The position numbers and the translations under genes were made by a program. Under the pieces are notes generated by a model, which had not been told where the DNA came from, did no database searches, and saw nothing but the letters and a program-made list of their open reading frames with translations. 19,171 nucleotides of DNA from an uncultured Oscillospiraceae bacterium (lineage in GTDB: Bacteria > Bacillota > Clostridia > Oscillospirales > Oscillospiraceae), in the NCBI GenBank assembly GCA_934533005.1, contig CAKTBC010000030.1, forward strand, positions 1 to 19,171, in the 5' to 3' direction. Of the stretch, positions 1-8,024 are shown in pieces. Within the stretch, counting starts at the first letter, position 1; each line of letters starts with the position of its first letter.

Positions 1-58
1 CACGGCTTTCGGCAAGACCTTTATCAAACACAAGCTGATCAAGCCGGATCTTTTTCAT
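1..58 (-). CDS. tlyA: TlyA-family rRNA methyltransferase / hemolysin-like protein, N-terminal fragment
   Basis: Only the first 19 codons are in the window; the gene runs off the left edge. The visible residues (MKKIRLDQLVFDKGLAESR) fit the start of the N-terminal S4 RNA-binding domain of TlyA, where a basic patch is followed by LD.LL...G.A.SR. In characterised members the enzyme 2'-O-methylates cytidines in rRNA. The start is supported by an AGGAGA ribosome-binding site six bases upstream. The first codons overlap the last codons of dxs, so the two are probably translated from one transcript. The dxs-tlyA order is common in Clostridia. The call rests on a short fragment plus context. Confidence 0.75.
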   Translation of the reverse strand, partial: MKKIRLDQLVFDKGLAESR

Positions 59-1910
59 GCATTATCTCCTTTGCCGCGGCGGCAATGCCATCCGTATCAA
101 GATGCAGCCGGTGCTGCAGCTCGCTGACTGAACCATGCTTAATGACGCCGCTGCCGAGATCCAGCAGCCGCGCGCCGCGAAGCAGAACGCCGTTGGCTGC
201 GGCGTCCGCCAGCAAAAGCGTACCCATACCGCCGGGGCGGCAGGCCTCCTCCGCCATGATAAAACGCCCCGTTTTCCGAAGCGATTCACGAACAAGCTCC
301 GGAGAAAGCGGCAGCAGCCGATTGAGCTTGATCACTTCGGCGCGAACGCCCTCTTTCGCGAGCTCATCTGCCGCGGCGAGCGCCGCGTTGACGGAAATGC
401 CGTAGGTGACGACCGTGATATCGTCCCCGGTGCAAAGAACAGTCGCGTCCTCGCGGGAGTGATCGTCGGTATAGTCTCCCTCGCCACCGCGGGGGTAGCG
501 GAGCGCCACCGGCCCGGACTTTTCCCGTACGGCAATGGAGAGCATGGAGTCCATCTCGCGAAAGCTTGCCGGGGCGTAAACGGTCATATTCGGCACCGAG
601 CCGAGAAATGCCACATCAAATGCTCCCTGATGCGTGACGCCGTCGCGTCCGACAAGACCGGCACGATCCACGGCCAAAACAACATGCAGTCCCATCAGGC
701 CGATGTTCTCGATCAGCATATCGTAAGAGCGCTGGAGGAACGTGGAGTACACGGCAAAAATGGGTGTCAATCCCTGCTTTGCCATGCCGGCGCACATGGC
801 GGCAGCGTGCTCCTCGGCAATGCCGAGTTCAAAATACCGCTGCGGAAACCGCCGGGCAAACTCGGAGAGTCCCGTTCCGTGCTCCATCGCCGCGGTAACG
901 GCGCAGACCGTCGGATCCTTTTCTGCCAGCGCGATCGCCGAAGCACCGAAGGCGGCGGAAAAGTCATTGGCCTCTTCCTCCCTGACGCCGGTTTCCGGGT
1001 CAAACGGATTGACGCCATGGTAGATCTGCGGGTTTTCCTCCGCGGGAGCATAGCCCTTCCCCTTTACCGTCACAACATGGACGACGACCGGGCGGCGGAG
1101 ATCCTTCGCCCAGCGAAGCGTCATTTCGAGTGCCTTTTCATCGTGGCCGTCCACCGGCCCAATATAGTAAAAGCCGAGATCATCGAAAATACCGGACGGC
1201 AGAAGGTGCGCCTTGATCCGTTCCTTTAGCCGGTGCAGTTCCTCATAGGCATGCGGATGCTTTTTCATCACGCGGCGATACGTCCGCTTGAAACGCAGAT
1301 ACCCCGGGCGGGTGCGTGCGCGGCGAAGCAGCCGGGCCACACCGCCGACGTTTTCATTGATGGACATGCCGTTATCGTTGAGAACGACCACAGCGGCCTC
1401 GCGGCTCGCGCCAAGATCGCTCAAGCCCTCGTAGCACAATCCGCCGGTCATTGCGCCGTCGCCAACGACGGCGACAACGTCATAATTTCCGTGCATAAGC
1501 GTTCGGGCACGTGCCATGCCCGCGGCCAGAGATACGGAGTCTGATGCATGGCCGGCAAGGAACGGATCGGCGTTGCTCTCACACGGCTTGGGAAAGCCGG
1601 AGATGCCGTCGAGCTGACGGAGCGTATCAAAGGAGTCCCGGCGCCCGGTCAGGATCTTGTGAACATAGGACTGATGCCCAACGTCGAACAATATCCGATC
1701 CTTCATCGGGTCATAGACGCGGTGCAGAGCGACCGTGAGCTCCACGCTGCCGAGATTCGAGGCAAGGTGCCCGCCGGTATGCGAAACGTTCTCCACAAGG
1801 AACTCGCGGATATCGCGGCAGAGCTCGGGAATGTCCCGTTCCAGCACGGCGCGGAGGTCGGCGTTGCTGTTTATATTATATAAAAGATGTTTTTCGTTCT
1901 GGTTCAACAC
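39..1910 (-). CDS. dxs: 1-deoxy-D-xylulose-5-phosphate synthase
   Basis: DXS is the thiamine-diphosphate enzyme that condenses pyruvate and glyceraldehyde-3-phosphate in the first step of the MEP isoprenoid pathway. The 623-residue product has the full family length. It shows GGHLASNLG (about residues 46-54), DVGHQ.Y.HK..TGR (76-90), the ThDP/Mg motif GDGAMTGG (150-157) with its downstream LNDN (177-180), and AEEHA.....G.A in the pyrimidine-binding domain followed by DRAGLVG.DG.THQG. The start is GTG, preceded by GAGGGGAAG at six bases. The gene is separated from upstream ispA, which works later in the same pathway, by a terminator and apparently has its own promoter. Its 3' end overlaps tlyA. 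Confidence 0.98.
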   Translation of the reverse strand: MLNQNEKHLLYNINSNADLRAVLERDIPELCRDIREFLVENVSHTGGHLASNLGSVELTVALHRVYDPMKDRILFDVGHQSYVHKILTGRRDSFDTLRQLDGISGFPKPCESNADPFLAGHASDSVSLAAGMARARTLMHGNYDVVAVVGDGAMTGGLCYEGLSDLGASREAAVVVLNDNGMSINENVGGVARLLRRARTRPGYLRFKRTYRRVMKKHPHAYEELHRLKERIKAHLLPSGIFDDLGFYYIGPVDGHDEKALEMTLRWAKDLRRPVVVHVVTVKGKGYAPAEENPQIYHGVNPFDPETGVREEEANDFSAAFGASAIALAEKDPTVCAVTAAMEHGTGLSEFARRFPQRYFELGIAEEHAAAMCAGMAKQGLTPIFAVYSTFLQRSYDMLIENIGLMGLHVVLAVDRAGLVGRDGVTHQGAFDVAFLGSVPNMTVYAPASFREMDSMLSIAVREKSGPVALRYPRGGEGDYTDDHSREDATVLCTGDDITVVTYGISVNAALAAADELAKEGVRAEVIKLNRLLPLSPELVRESLRKTGRFIMAEEACRPGGMGTLLLADAAANGVLLRGARLLDLGSGVIKHGSVSELQHRLHLDTDGIAAAAKEIMHEKDPA

Positions 1911-1941
1911 AAATGCTTCCCCTCATACTGTTAACTTAAAT

Positions 1942-1970
1942 ATAATAACAAAAACAAACACCCTTTACAA
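1942..1970 (-). promoter_or_regulatory. Candidate sigma-A promoter of dxs
   Basis: On the minus strand TTGTAA (1970-1965) and TATTAT (1947-1942) are separated by exactly 17 bases, with the dxs GTG about 30 bases further on. The -35 matches consensus at four of six positions and the -10 at five of six. The -35 lies inside the preceding terminator hairpin, so promoter and terminator are physically interleaved. This is read by eye only. Confidence 0.4.
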
Positions 1971-1986
1971 GTGCAAAGGGTGTTTT
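1945..1986 (-). terminator. Intrinsic terminator after ispA
   Basis: There is a perfect 11-bp stem, AAACACCCTTT (1956-1966) with AAAGGGTGTTT (1975-1985), and an 8-base loop. On the minus strand it is followed by GTTTTTGTT. It lies about 35 bases past the ispA stop and would end the operon that begins at the Asp23-family gene. Confidence 0.75.
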
Positions 1987-2020
1987 GACAAAAAATATTC
2001 ACAGTTTTTCCGGGAAATAT

Positions 2021-2902
2021 TCATTTTCTGCGGTCAGCCAGAAGATCGGCCAGCCAGCAGAGGAAATCCGTATCGGCAAAGTGTCCGGCAATGGCGGCTT
2101 TTGCTTTTTCCGTGTGGAAATGCACAAGACGGGCGCATTCCTCGATACCGAGGAGAGAAACGAACGTCGTCTTTTTCTCCGCGGCGTCCGACCCGATCGG
2201 CTTGCCAAGCTCGTCCACCGTGGAGATCGTGTCGAGCACATCGTCGCGGATCTGGAAAGCCAGGCCGAGATTCATTGCGAACTCTTCCGCCGCCAACACC
2301 TGCTCCGGCGAACCACCGGCGCATTGAACGCCCATAACGCACGCGGCGCGAAGCAGCGCTCCGGTTTTCAGGCGGTGGATCTCATAGAGCTCCTCTTCCG
2401 TGACCGGAAGGCCTTCCTTGCTCGTATCGAGATACTGTCCGCCGCACATTCCCTGCTCCGCGGCGGCATAGGCAAGCGTTTTCGCCATGGCCGCGGTATG
2501 CTCCGGCACGACCGGCGCGGACAAAACGGAGAAATACGCCGCCGATTGCAGCGCATCTCCGGCAAGGACGGCATTGGTCTCTCCGAATACCTTGTGGCAC
2601 GTGGGCTTTCCGCGGCGGAGGTCATCGTTATCCATGCACGGGAGATCGTCGTGGATGAGCGAGTAGGTGTGCAGCATTTCAATGCCGCAGGCAGCGGGGA
2701 GTGCTGCGGTGCGGTCGCCGCCGGAGATCTCGCAGAACCTCAGGAGGAGCAGCGGGCGGATGCGCTTCCCTCCGGCGAGGAGAGAATACCGCATAGCGTT
2801 CAGGAGCTCTTTCTGCGGGCAGGGCTCTGAAAAGCAGGCTTCAAGCGCGGCGTTAATCTCGCCCTGCATGGTTTTATATTCGCTGAAATGATCCATGCTC
2901 AT
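2021..2902 (-). CDS. ispA: Polyprenyl (farnesyl) diphosphate synthase
   Basis: This trans-isoprenyl diphosphate synthase adds isopentenyl units to DMAPP/GPP, most likely giving farnesyl diphosphate for undecaprenyl and other lipid carriers. The 293-residue product has the first Asp-rich motif DDLPCMDNDD (about 85-94), the second QIRDDVLD (217-224), an N-terminal GGKRIRP substrate site (44-50), GMCGGQ (151-156) and LKTG (178-181). The residues just before the first motif (YSLIH) match those of bacterial IspA-type FPP synthases; this supports the short-chain assignment but does not prove it. The start codon overlaps the xseB stop as ATGA, so translation is probably coupled. An xseA-xseB-ispA order is widespread in bacteria. 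Confidence 0.95.
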   Translation of the reverse strand: MSMDHFSEYKTMQGEINAALEACFSEPCPQKELLNAMRYSLLAGGKRIRPLLLLRFCEISGGDRTAALPAACGIEMLHTYSLIHDDLPCMDNDDLRRGKPTCHKVFGETNAVLAGDALQSAAYFSVLSAPVVPEHTAAMAKTLAYAAAEQGMCGGQYLDTSKEGLPVTEEELYEIHRLKTGALLRAACVMGVQCAGGSPEQVLAAEEFAMNLGLAFQIRDDVLDTISTVDELGKPIGSDAAEKKTTFVSLLGIEECARLVHFHTEKAKAAIAGHFADTDFLCWLADLLADRRK

Positions 2903-3147
2903 TCATTCTCCGATGCGAAAGATGTTTCGGCCGGCGCACCGTCCATGCCCTTTTGCAGGCGCACAACGGTCTGTTCGGCTTCGTCGAGCTGCTTGGTGCA
3001 GGTGCGGATCAACTCCGCGCCCTCGGTGTAAAGTGAAAGAGACTCCTCGAGCGGAGCATCGCCCTTTTCGAGCGAGCGGACGATCTCGTCCAGCCGGGCG
3101 AGCATTTGTTCAAAGGTTTTCGGTTTTGCGCTTTTGCGTTCGGCCAT
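2899..3147 (-). CDS. xseB: Exodeoxyribonuclease VII small subunit
   Basis: XseB is the small helical subunit that packs around the long coiled-coil of XseA in exonuclease VII, which degrades single-stranded DNA to oligonucleotides. The 82-residue protein is the normal length and has the family pattern: TFEQ.LARLDEIV..LE.GD.PLEESL.LY.EG..L...C. The ribosome-binding site AGGGGAAA precedes the ATG. Its stop overlaps the ispA start by four bases. It is separated from its partner xseA by a lipoprotein gene, an unusual arrangement for a pair whose protein stoichiometry matters. Confidence 0.95.
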   Translation of the reverse strand: MAERKSAKPKTFEQMLARLDEIVRSLEKGDAPLEESLSLYTEGAELIRTCTKQLDEAEQTVVRLQKGMDGAPAETSFASENE

Positions 3148-3163
3148 GGTGTTTCCCCTGTTC

Positions 3164-4195
3164 TCAGCTCTTCTTATCGGTGACGCGGACGATGGTTTCG
3201 CATTTCACGTCACCGATGGCGCAGACAACCTTGGTCGTGCCTTCCTTCACACCGGTGACAACGCCGTCCTCGTTGACTGTGGCAATGGCGGTATCGGCAA
3301 TGGTCCACGTCTCCTTGTTTGTGCTCGGATCGATGTTGTACATCGTGCAGTTAAGATCGACCGACTGCCCGACGGAGATCGTAAAGTCGGAGTTCGGCAG
3401 GCCGAAGCACGTGATCACAACGCGCGGTGTTTTATCGTTTGGGTCGGGCGTCGCCTGTGCGGCTGCGGCCGCAGCCGCAGGCGGATTATCCGTTACGCGT
3501 ACGATGCAGACAGCCTTGGCGGTGCCGGACTTGCACACAATGTTTGTATAGCCCATCTTCCTGCCGGTGACAAGGCCGGTCTCCGATACGGTCGCAATGG
3601 CCGGATCGTCCGATGACCAGGAGAACTCGCTCCCCTCCGGCGTAACGACGGCAGTGAGCTGGATCTCATATCCCCACTGACCGCTGAGGCTGATATCGGT
3701 CTTTTCCGCGTCACCGAAGCAGATCTTGATCGTCGGCTCCGTAACTGTGAGAGTAATCGACGCGGAAGCCTCTCCGATGGTGTAGGTGATCTTGGGATTT
3801 CCCACCTTCCAGCAGGTGACGATGCCGTTTTCATCCACGCTGGCGGAGGAGGCGTCGCTGGATGTCCAGATACCGCCGGTCGAGCCGTCGCTCGTGACCG
3901 CCTGAAGGCGGATGACCGTGGAGGTCTGGAAGCTCAGCTCGGTCACGGCCTTATTCTCATAATGGATCTCGACCTTCACCGGCTCCTTCGCCGGTTCCGG
4001 CGTGGCAGATACATCCGGCGTAGGCGTAGCCTCGTTCGGCGTCTCTGTCGCAGCAGCCGACGGAGACGTGCTCGCCGCATCCGGTGTTTTGTTATCCCGG
4101 TCCGTGAAAAAGTCGGAGATGCCGCAGCCCGTCAGAGAAAAGCAAAGGGCCGCCGCTGCCAGAGCAAACGCCATCATGCGATATAGCTTTTTCAT
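3164..4195 (-). CDS. Lipoprotein with three bacterial Ig-like (Big_2-type) domains
   Basis: The 343-residue product begins with a lipoprotein signal: basic MKK, a hydrophobic stretch and the lipobox LTGC, with Cys24 as the probable lipidated residue. A Thr/Pro/Ala-rich linker (about 36-72) follows. Then come three repeats of the bacterial Ig-like type at about 74-152, 156-236 and 258-340, each with the hallmark D...A.V...G.VTG...G...I/V...G. A run of alanines (239-247) separates repeats two and three. No catalytic domain is visible, so a surface adhesion or spacer role is an inference. The ATG overlaps the xseA stop (ATGA) and xseB follows after 16 bases, so the gene is embedded in the exonuclease VII operon. 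Confidence 0.85.
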   Translation of the reverse strand: MKKLYRMMAFALAAAALCFSLTGCGISDFFTDRDNKTPDAASTSPSAAATETPNEATPTPDVSATPEPAKEPVKVEIHYENKAVTELSFQTSTVIRLQAVTSDGSTGGIWTSSDASSASVDENGIVTCWKVGNPKITYTIGEASASITLTVTEPTIKICFGDAEKTDISLSGQWGYEIQLTAVVTPEGSEFSWSSDDPAIATVSETGLVTGRKMGYTNIVCKSGTAKAVCIVRVTDNPPAAAAAAAQATPDPNDKTPRVVITCFGLPNSDFTISVGQSVDLNCTMYNIDPSTNKETWTIADTAIATVNEDGVVTGVKEGTTKVVCAIGDVKCETIVRVTDKKS

Positions 4196-5406
4196 CCTTC
4201 TACCTCCGATTGATGCTCGACACGGCAGTCAAGCGCTCCGTGTTCGAGCCGTATATGGACACTGTCGCCAGGTGCGACAGCCTTGGCATTCCTGAGTATC
4301 GCGCCGGATCGGTCGGTCGTAACAGAAAAACCGCGCGCAAGTACTTTGAGCGGGCTCATCGCTTCCAGCGAGGAGACGAGCCGCACATACTCCTGCCGTT
4401 TTCCGAGCAGGAGATGCTTTTCCGCCGCGTTCAAACGGTCGGAAAGACGGTCAACGTCCAGCCGACGGTTTTGCAGAAATCCCGTCGGGCTCTGCATGAC
4501 CGGGCGCGTAGATATCTCGGTCAGCCGTGCGGAAAGCGCGTCGAGCCGCTTTCTTTCCGCCTGAGCGAGCCGGTTTTCGAGAGAAAGGAGCATCGCACGA
4601 ACGTCTGACTGCTCCGGTACGGCGAGCTCTGCGCCGTTTGAGGGGGTTGCTGCACGCACGTCGGCAACAAAGTCGGCGATGGTCACATCCGGCTCGTGTC
4701 CAACGGCGGAAATGACCGGTATCTCGGAAGCGAATATCGCGCGGGCAACACGCTCGTCGTTGAACGCCCAGAGATCTTCGATGGAGCCGCCGCCGCGACC
4801 GGTGATGATGAGATCGGCCACGTCCCACCGGTTCGCGTACCGGATCGCGCCCACGATCTCTGCGGGAGCCTCCGTTCCCTGCACGCGTACCGGCATCACG
4901 AGCACTTTCGTGAGCGGCCAGCGTTTTCCGAGAATGCGGATCATGTCCTGTACAGCGGCCCCGGCGCCGGAGGTGATGAGCGCGATCTTCTCCGGCATGG
5001 CGGGAAGCGGCTTTTTATGCTCCTGCGCGAACAGCCCCTCGGCAAGAAGCTTTGCCTTGAGCTGCTCATACGCCGCGTGAAGATCGCCCAGTCCGTCCGG
5101 CTGTACGGCGGAGACATAGAGCTGATACGCTCCGTCCCGCGGATAAACGGCGACACGCCCGGCGCAGATCACGGCCATGCCGTTTTCCGGACGGAAACGC
5201 AGCCTGGAGGCGTCGGCACGGAACATAACGCAGCGCATCGAGGCCCCGGCGTCCTTGATCGTAAAGTAATGATGTCCGGAAGGATAGATCTTATAGTTGG
5301 AAAGCTCGCCGCGGACATAAACGCGGCGCAGCGCACCGTCGCTTTCCACAATGGCGCGGATGTGCTCCGTGATCTCCGATACGGAGAGCGGCGAAATCTC
5401 CGTCAT
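4192..5406 (-). CDS. xseA: Exodeoxyribonuclease VII large subunit
   Basis: XseA is the catalytic subunit of exonuclease VII. The 404-residue protein has the N-terminal OB-fold (SVSEIT..IR......V.V.GE.SN.K), then the catalytic core: TSGAGAAVQD (145-154), GRGGGSIEDLWAFNDE (203-218) and SAVGHEPDVTIAD (233-245). These place Asp154, Arg204, His237 and Asp240 in register with the E. coli residues implicated in catalysis. An Arg/Leu-rich helical segment (about 265-350) follows, expected to form the long coiled-coil that binds XseB. The start overlaps the nusB stop by four bases and the stop overlaps the lipoprotein start by four bases. Confidence 0.97.
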   Translation of the reverse strand: MTEISPLSVSEITEHIRAIVESDGALRRVYVRGELSNYKIYPSGHHYFTIKDAGASMRCVMFRADASRLRFRPENGMAVICAGRVAVYPRDGAYQLYVSAVQPDGLGDLHAAYEQLKAKLLAEGLFAQEHKKPLPAMPEKIALITSGAGAAVQDMIRILGKRWPLTKVLVMPVRVQGTEAPAEIVGAIRYANRWDVADLIITGRGGGSIEDLWAFNDERVARAIFASEIPVISAVGHEPDVTIADFVADVRAATPSNGAELAVPEQSDVRAMLLSLENRLAQAERKRLDALSARLTEISTRPVMQSPTGFLQNRRLDVDRLSDRLNAAEKHLLLGKRQEYVRLVSSLEAMSPLKVLARGFSVTTDRSGAILRNAKAVAPGDSVHIRLEHGALDCRVEHQSEVEG

Positions 5407-5888
5407 TCTTCCGCTGCGGGCTCCGTCTCCGACTCGGCCGTCTCCTCTGCAGCTTCGTCACGGGAACGCATAAAGGCGCCGAGGATGCCGTTGATAAAGC
5501 GGACGGTCTCCGGCTCATCGTAGCCCTTGGCGAGCTCGACGGCCTCATTGATGGACGCCGCAGCCGGGATATCCGGCATATAGAGGATCTCATAGAGCGC
5601 AACGCGAAGCACGGCGAGAGCGGTGCGCGAAATGCGCGAAAGCTTCCAGCCGTGAGAGAACTGCTCGATGAGCGAGTCAAGCTCCTCGCGGTGGTCGCGC
5701 ACGCCGGTCACGAGATCGTTGATGTACGCGCGTTCCGTTTCGCTGGGGATCTCCGTGAAAAGAGTATCCTCCGCCGGAAGAGCGCGGAAATAGTCCTCGT
5801 CGAAAAAAGCATCCGGTCCAACGTCGCTGCCGGCGTTAACGGCAAAGCTGAGCTGGAGCGCCAGTTGCCGTGCATTTGTTCTCGTCAT
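5403..5888 (-). CDS. nusB: Transcription antitermination factor NusB
   Basis: NusB pairs with NusE (S10) at boxA RNA during rRNA antitermination. The 161-residue protein opens with the family signature TR..AR..ALQL.F and contains the conserved second half: W.L.RI.R..LA.LR.A.YE......IP....INEAVELAK.Y...E...FINGIL (about 80-135). The acidic C-terminal tail (EEAAEETAESETEPAAEE) extends beyond the core and looks disordered. It sits between an Asp23-family gene and xseA, a typical clostridial arrangement, and overlaps xseA by ATGA. Confidence 0.95.
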   Translation of the reverse strand: MTRTNARQLALQLSFAVNAGSDVGPDAFFDEDYFRALPAEDTLFTEIPSETERAYINDLVTGVRDHREELDSLIEQFSHGWKLSRISRTALAVLRVALYEILYMPDIPAAASINEAVELAKGYDEPETVRFINGILGAFMRSRDEAAEETAESETEPAAEE

Positions 5889-5896
5889 AGAGAGAA

Positions 5897-6277
5897 TTAC
5901 CCCTTCATATCGGTCTTATCAAAGGCGATGCCCGTGATATGCACGTTGACGACGGTTTTGAGGCCGGTCATGTCCTCCACGCTCGCGGCGACCTGATCCT
6001 GCACCTTCTTGGCGACGACGGTAACACCGTAGCCGTAGCGAACCATGATAAGGATATCGATGACCGCCTGGCCATTCTCTGCGGAGATCTTTACGCTCGG
6101 CGGCGTGGTCGCGCTCTTGATGCCGAGAAACTCGGCGATATCCGCGCCGGGCACGGACGAGAGCCCCGCGACGCCTTCGATCTCCGAAACGGCGGCGTTC
6201 ACCATTACCTGGATAACGTCCTCCGAAATGCTGATATTCCCTTTTTCCGTCTGGCTGGTAATATAGTTTTCAGGCAT
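5897..6277 (-). CDS. Asp23/Gls24 family envelope stress response protein
   Basis: The 126-residue product matches the Asp23/Gls24 (DUF322) family: G.I.IS..VI..M...A..EIEGV.GL at the N-terminus, then V.I....G...ID..I.V.YG.....VA..VQ..V...VE.MTGL.V..VNVHI.G. These small proteins associate with the membrane or envelope, and the family is often found beside nusB in Firmicutes. The start has GGGAGG about nine bases upstream. It is the first gene of the operon leading to nusB, xseA and ispA. Its exact function is not established from sequence. Confidence 0.9.
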   Translation of the reverse strand: MPENYITSQTEKGNISISEDVIQVMVNAAVSEIEGVAGLSSVPGADIAEFLGIKSATTPPSVKISAENGQAVIDILIMVRYGYGVTVVAKKVQDQVAASVEDMTGLKTVVNVHITGIAFDKTDMKG

Positions 6278-6306
6278 AGCTGCTAACCTCCCAATGTATT
6301 CACGTT

Positions 6307-6315
6307 ATTGTAACA
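6307..6315 (-). promoter_or_regulatory. Candidate extended -10 promoter for the asp23-nusB-xseA operon
   Basis: The minus strand reads TGTTACAAT, an extended -10 (TGn plus TACAAT), about 30 bases before the Asp23-family ATG. The region at the expected -35 position is only T-rich (TTTATT), so recognition would depend on the extended -10. Confidence 0.4.
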
Positions 6316-6323
6316 CATCGATT

Positions 6324-6366
6324 ACAAAAAATAAAGAGGCGTCCCAAAAAACTTTTGGAACGCCTC
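6324..6366 (-). terminator. Intrinsic terminator after xerD
   Basis: GAGGCGT (6336-6342) pairs with ACGCCTC (6360-6366). Past a single mismatch the stem continues with CCAAAA/TTTTGG, giving 13 bp and a three-base loop. On the minus strand it is followed by TTTATTTTTTG. It lies about 30 bases downstream of the xerD stop. Confidence 0.85.
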
Positions 6367-6395
6367 GCCGTAGATATAGTCAAAATGTGCCGAAA

Positions 6396-7286
6396 TTAGG
6401 CTCTGGGATGCGATTTCTGGTACACGTCCTTGAGCTGCTTTTTGACGAGTTGGGAATAGATCTGTGTGGAGCTGATGTCCGCATGGCCAAGCATTTCCTG
6501 GATCGCTCGGATATCCGCGCCATTTTCCAGGAGGTGTGCGGCAAAGGAATGGCGCAGCGTGTGCGGCGTGATGTCCTTTTCGATGTGCGCCTTTGCCTGA
6601 TAGGACTTGATGATCTTCCAAAAGCCCTGCCGGGACATGCGCTCGCCGCTGACGTTCACAAAGAGAGACGTTTCATCTTTCCGCGCCAGCATTTGCGGGC
6701 GGACAAACTCCATATACTCGCTCAGCGCCCGGATCGCCGCCGGATAAAGCGGGATGAAGCGTTCCTTGTCATGGCTCACGCAGCGGATCGCACCGGCCGA
6801 GAGATTTACGTCCGTCACATTGAGCGAAATGAGCTCGCTTACACGGATACCGGTGGCGTACAGCAGTTCGAGCATGGCTTTATCGCGATAACCCTTGAAG
6901 TCCGTACACTCCGGCTGTTCGAGCAGGAGTTCAACCTCGCTGCTCGTGAGGATCTGCGGGAGCTTCTGTTCACATTTGTCCGGAACCAGCTTGCCGGTCG
7001 GGTTTTCGCTCACGATACGCTGCAAAATGAGGAAGGTATAAAAGCATTTCAGGGATGCAATGGAGCGGGAAACGGTCGCTACCGACTTTCCCATCCCGCG
7101 CAACCAGGAAATGTATCCGTTCAGGACCTCCTCGTCCGCCTCGGTATATCCGACAGTCTCGTGTGAGTCAAGGTATTCTCCGAACTGACGGATATCGCGG
7201 AGATACGAACTCAGGGTGTTGCTGGAAGCTTTTTTGACATTCGTGAGATAGTCCTTGAACTTTTCAAAGCATACGGAATTATCCAT
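6396..7286 (-). CDS. xerD: Tyrosine recombinase XerD-type
   Basis: This 296-residue protein has the full XerD layout: an N-terminal SAM-like core-binding domain (about 1-105) and a C-terminal catalytic domain. The visible catalytic residues are Arg148 (ATGIRVSEL), His242 and Arg245 (PHTLRHSFAAHLL), His268 (LGHADISSTQIY) and Tyr277. The C-terminus, ending SHPRA, resembles Xer proteins. XerC/XerD resolve chromosome dimers at dif. The beta-hairpin that normally carries the catalytic lysine (GKGNKER type) reads CVSHDKER here, one residue shorter and with His172 in register. AAGGAGG precedes the start. It follows the spoIIM-like gene, similar to the spoIIM-fur-xerD neighbourhood of Bacillus. Confidence 0.92.
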   Translation of the reverse strand: MDNSVCFEKFKDYLTNVKKASSNTLSSYLRDIRQFGEYLDSHETVGYTEADEEVLNGYISWLRGMGKSVATVSRSIASLKCFYTFLILQRIVSENPTGKLVPDKCEQKLPQILTSSEVELLLEQPECTDFKGYRDKAMLELLYATGIRVSELISLNVTDVNLSAGAIRCVSHDKERFIPLYPAAIRALSEYMEFVRPQMLARKDETSLFVNVSGERMSRQGFWKIIKSYQAKAHIEKDITPHTLRHSFAAHLLENGADIRAIQEMLGHADISSTQIYSQLVKKQLKDVYQKSHPRA

Positions 7287-7317
7287 AGCAACGCCCTCCT
7301 TCCTCTTTTTCTTTCTC

Positions 7318-7896
7318 TTATAATAGTAACGGGATCAAAAGCTGCCGAACAAACGCCGCGGCGGACAAAAGCAGTGCGGCAATCAAAAGCCGGTCGGTGG
7401 AAACAAAGGAAAACCGGATGCGCGGATAGCCTCGGCAGGTTCGGTATATGTCAAGGGAGGAGCAAAATGCTTCCTCACCAAGCAAAAACAAAGCAGAAAG
7501 AGAAAATAGCGCCGGGATCCCGAGGATCAGGCAGGTTTTCCCAGCAGAAACACCACTCGCAAGCAGCGCCGCGGCGCTGTAGGAAAGGAGAAAGCCCCGG
7601 GCTAGAAAAAGGATCGGAAGAAGAATAAAGCCGAATAGAACGGCGGAAAGAAACACCGCGATAAAACACGGCGCGGAATATGTCCAGAGAAGCCGGAGAT
7701 ACCCGGTCGAATTTGAAAAAGCGGCGTCCGCAAGAGATGCAACGCGTTCCGGCACCGGATGCGGGAAAAAGAAAACAGCAAGCGTTCCCAATACTGCGCC
7801 AAGGCAAACTGCCAGTGGTAATATCCAGCGGGCCGGTTTAGAAAAGCGAAAAATGAGCGGCGCAGAAATCGCCGCGTTTAAACCGGAATCGTTCAT
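7318..7896 (-). CDS. spoIIM: Putative stage II sporulation protein M (SpoIIM-like) membrane protein
   Basis: The 192-residue protein is almost entirely hydrophobic, with about five predicted membrane spans (roughly 23-45, 74-97, 98-115, 121-140, 168-191). The central G(F)ILLPILFLARGFLLSY resembles the glycine- and proline-containing core of SpoIIM/DUF95 proteins. SpoIIM is part of the DMP complex (SpoIID-SpoIIM-SpoIIP) that drives forespore engulfment by peptidoglycan remodelling. The size, topology and position directly upstream of xerD support the call, but the sequence similarity seen by eye is modest. The alternative is an unrelated polytopic membrane protein. The ribosome-binding site GTGAGGGGA lies close before the ATG. 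Confidence 0.5.
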   Translation of the reverse strand: MNDSGLNAAISAPLIFRFSKPARWILPLAVCLGAVLGTLAVFFFPHPVPERVASLADAAFSNSTGYLRLLWTYSAPCFIAVFLSAVLFGFILLPILFLARGFLLSYSAAALLASGVSAGKTCLILGIPALFSLSALFLLGEEAFCSSLDIYRTCRGYPRIRFSFVSTDRLLIAALLLSAAAFVRQLLIPLLL

Positions 7897-7964
7897 GCTG
7901 TCCCCTCACTTCGTAGCAAAAGAAACAACATAAAACAATAATTTACATAATCTGTTGTATGCAC

Positions 7965-7993
7965 ACTATACCGCAGAATCATAAAGTTATCAA
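7965..7993 (-). promoter_or_regulatory. Candidate sigma-A promoter for spoIIM-xerD
   Basis: On the minus strand TTGATA (7993-7988) and TATAGT (7970-7965) are separated by exactly 17 bases, each matching consensus at five of six positions. Transcription would start about 60 bases before the spoIIM-like ATG. CATACAAC just downstream resembles a sigma-E -10, but no convincing -35 accompanies it. Confidence 0.65.
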
Positions 7994-8024
7994 TCCTTTT
8001 TTCTTAGTTTTTCGAACTTTGTGA

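Noticed and set aside
3458..3479. A 22-base perfect palindrome centred on GCGGCCGC inside the lipoprotein gene
   Set aside because: It encodes a run of alanines with alternating GCC/GCA codons, which produces the palindrome automatically. No other sign of a regulatory site.
7954..7963. CATACAAC upstream of the spoIIM-like gene as a sigma-E -10
   Set aside because: The expected -35 at 14-15 bases is poor and a much better sigma-A promoter overlaps the same place. Kept only as a remark.
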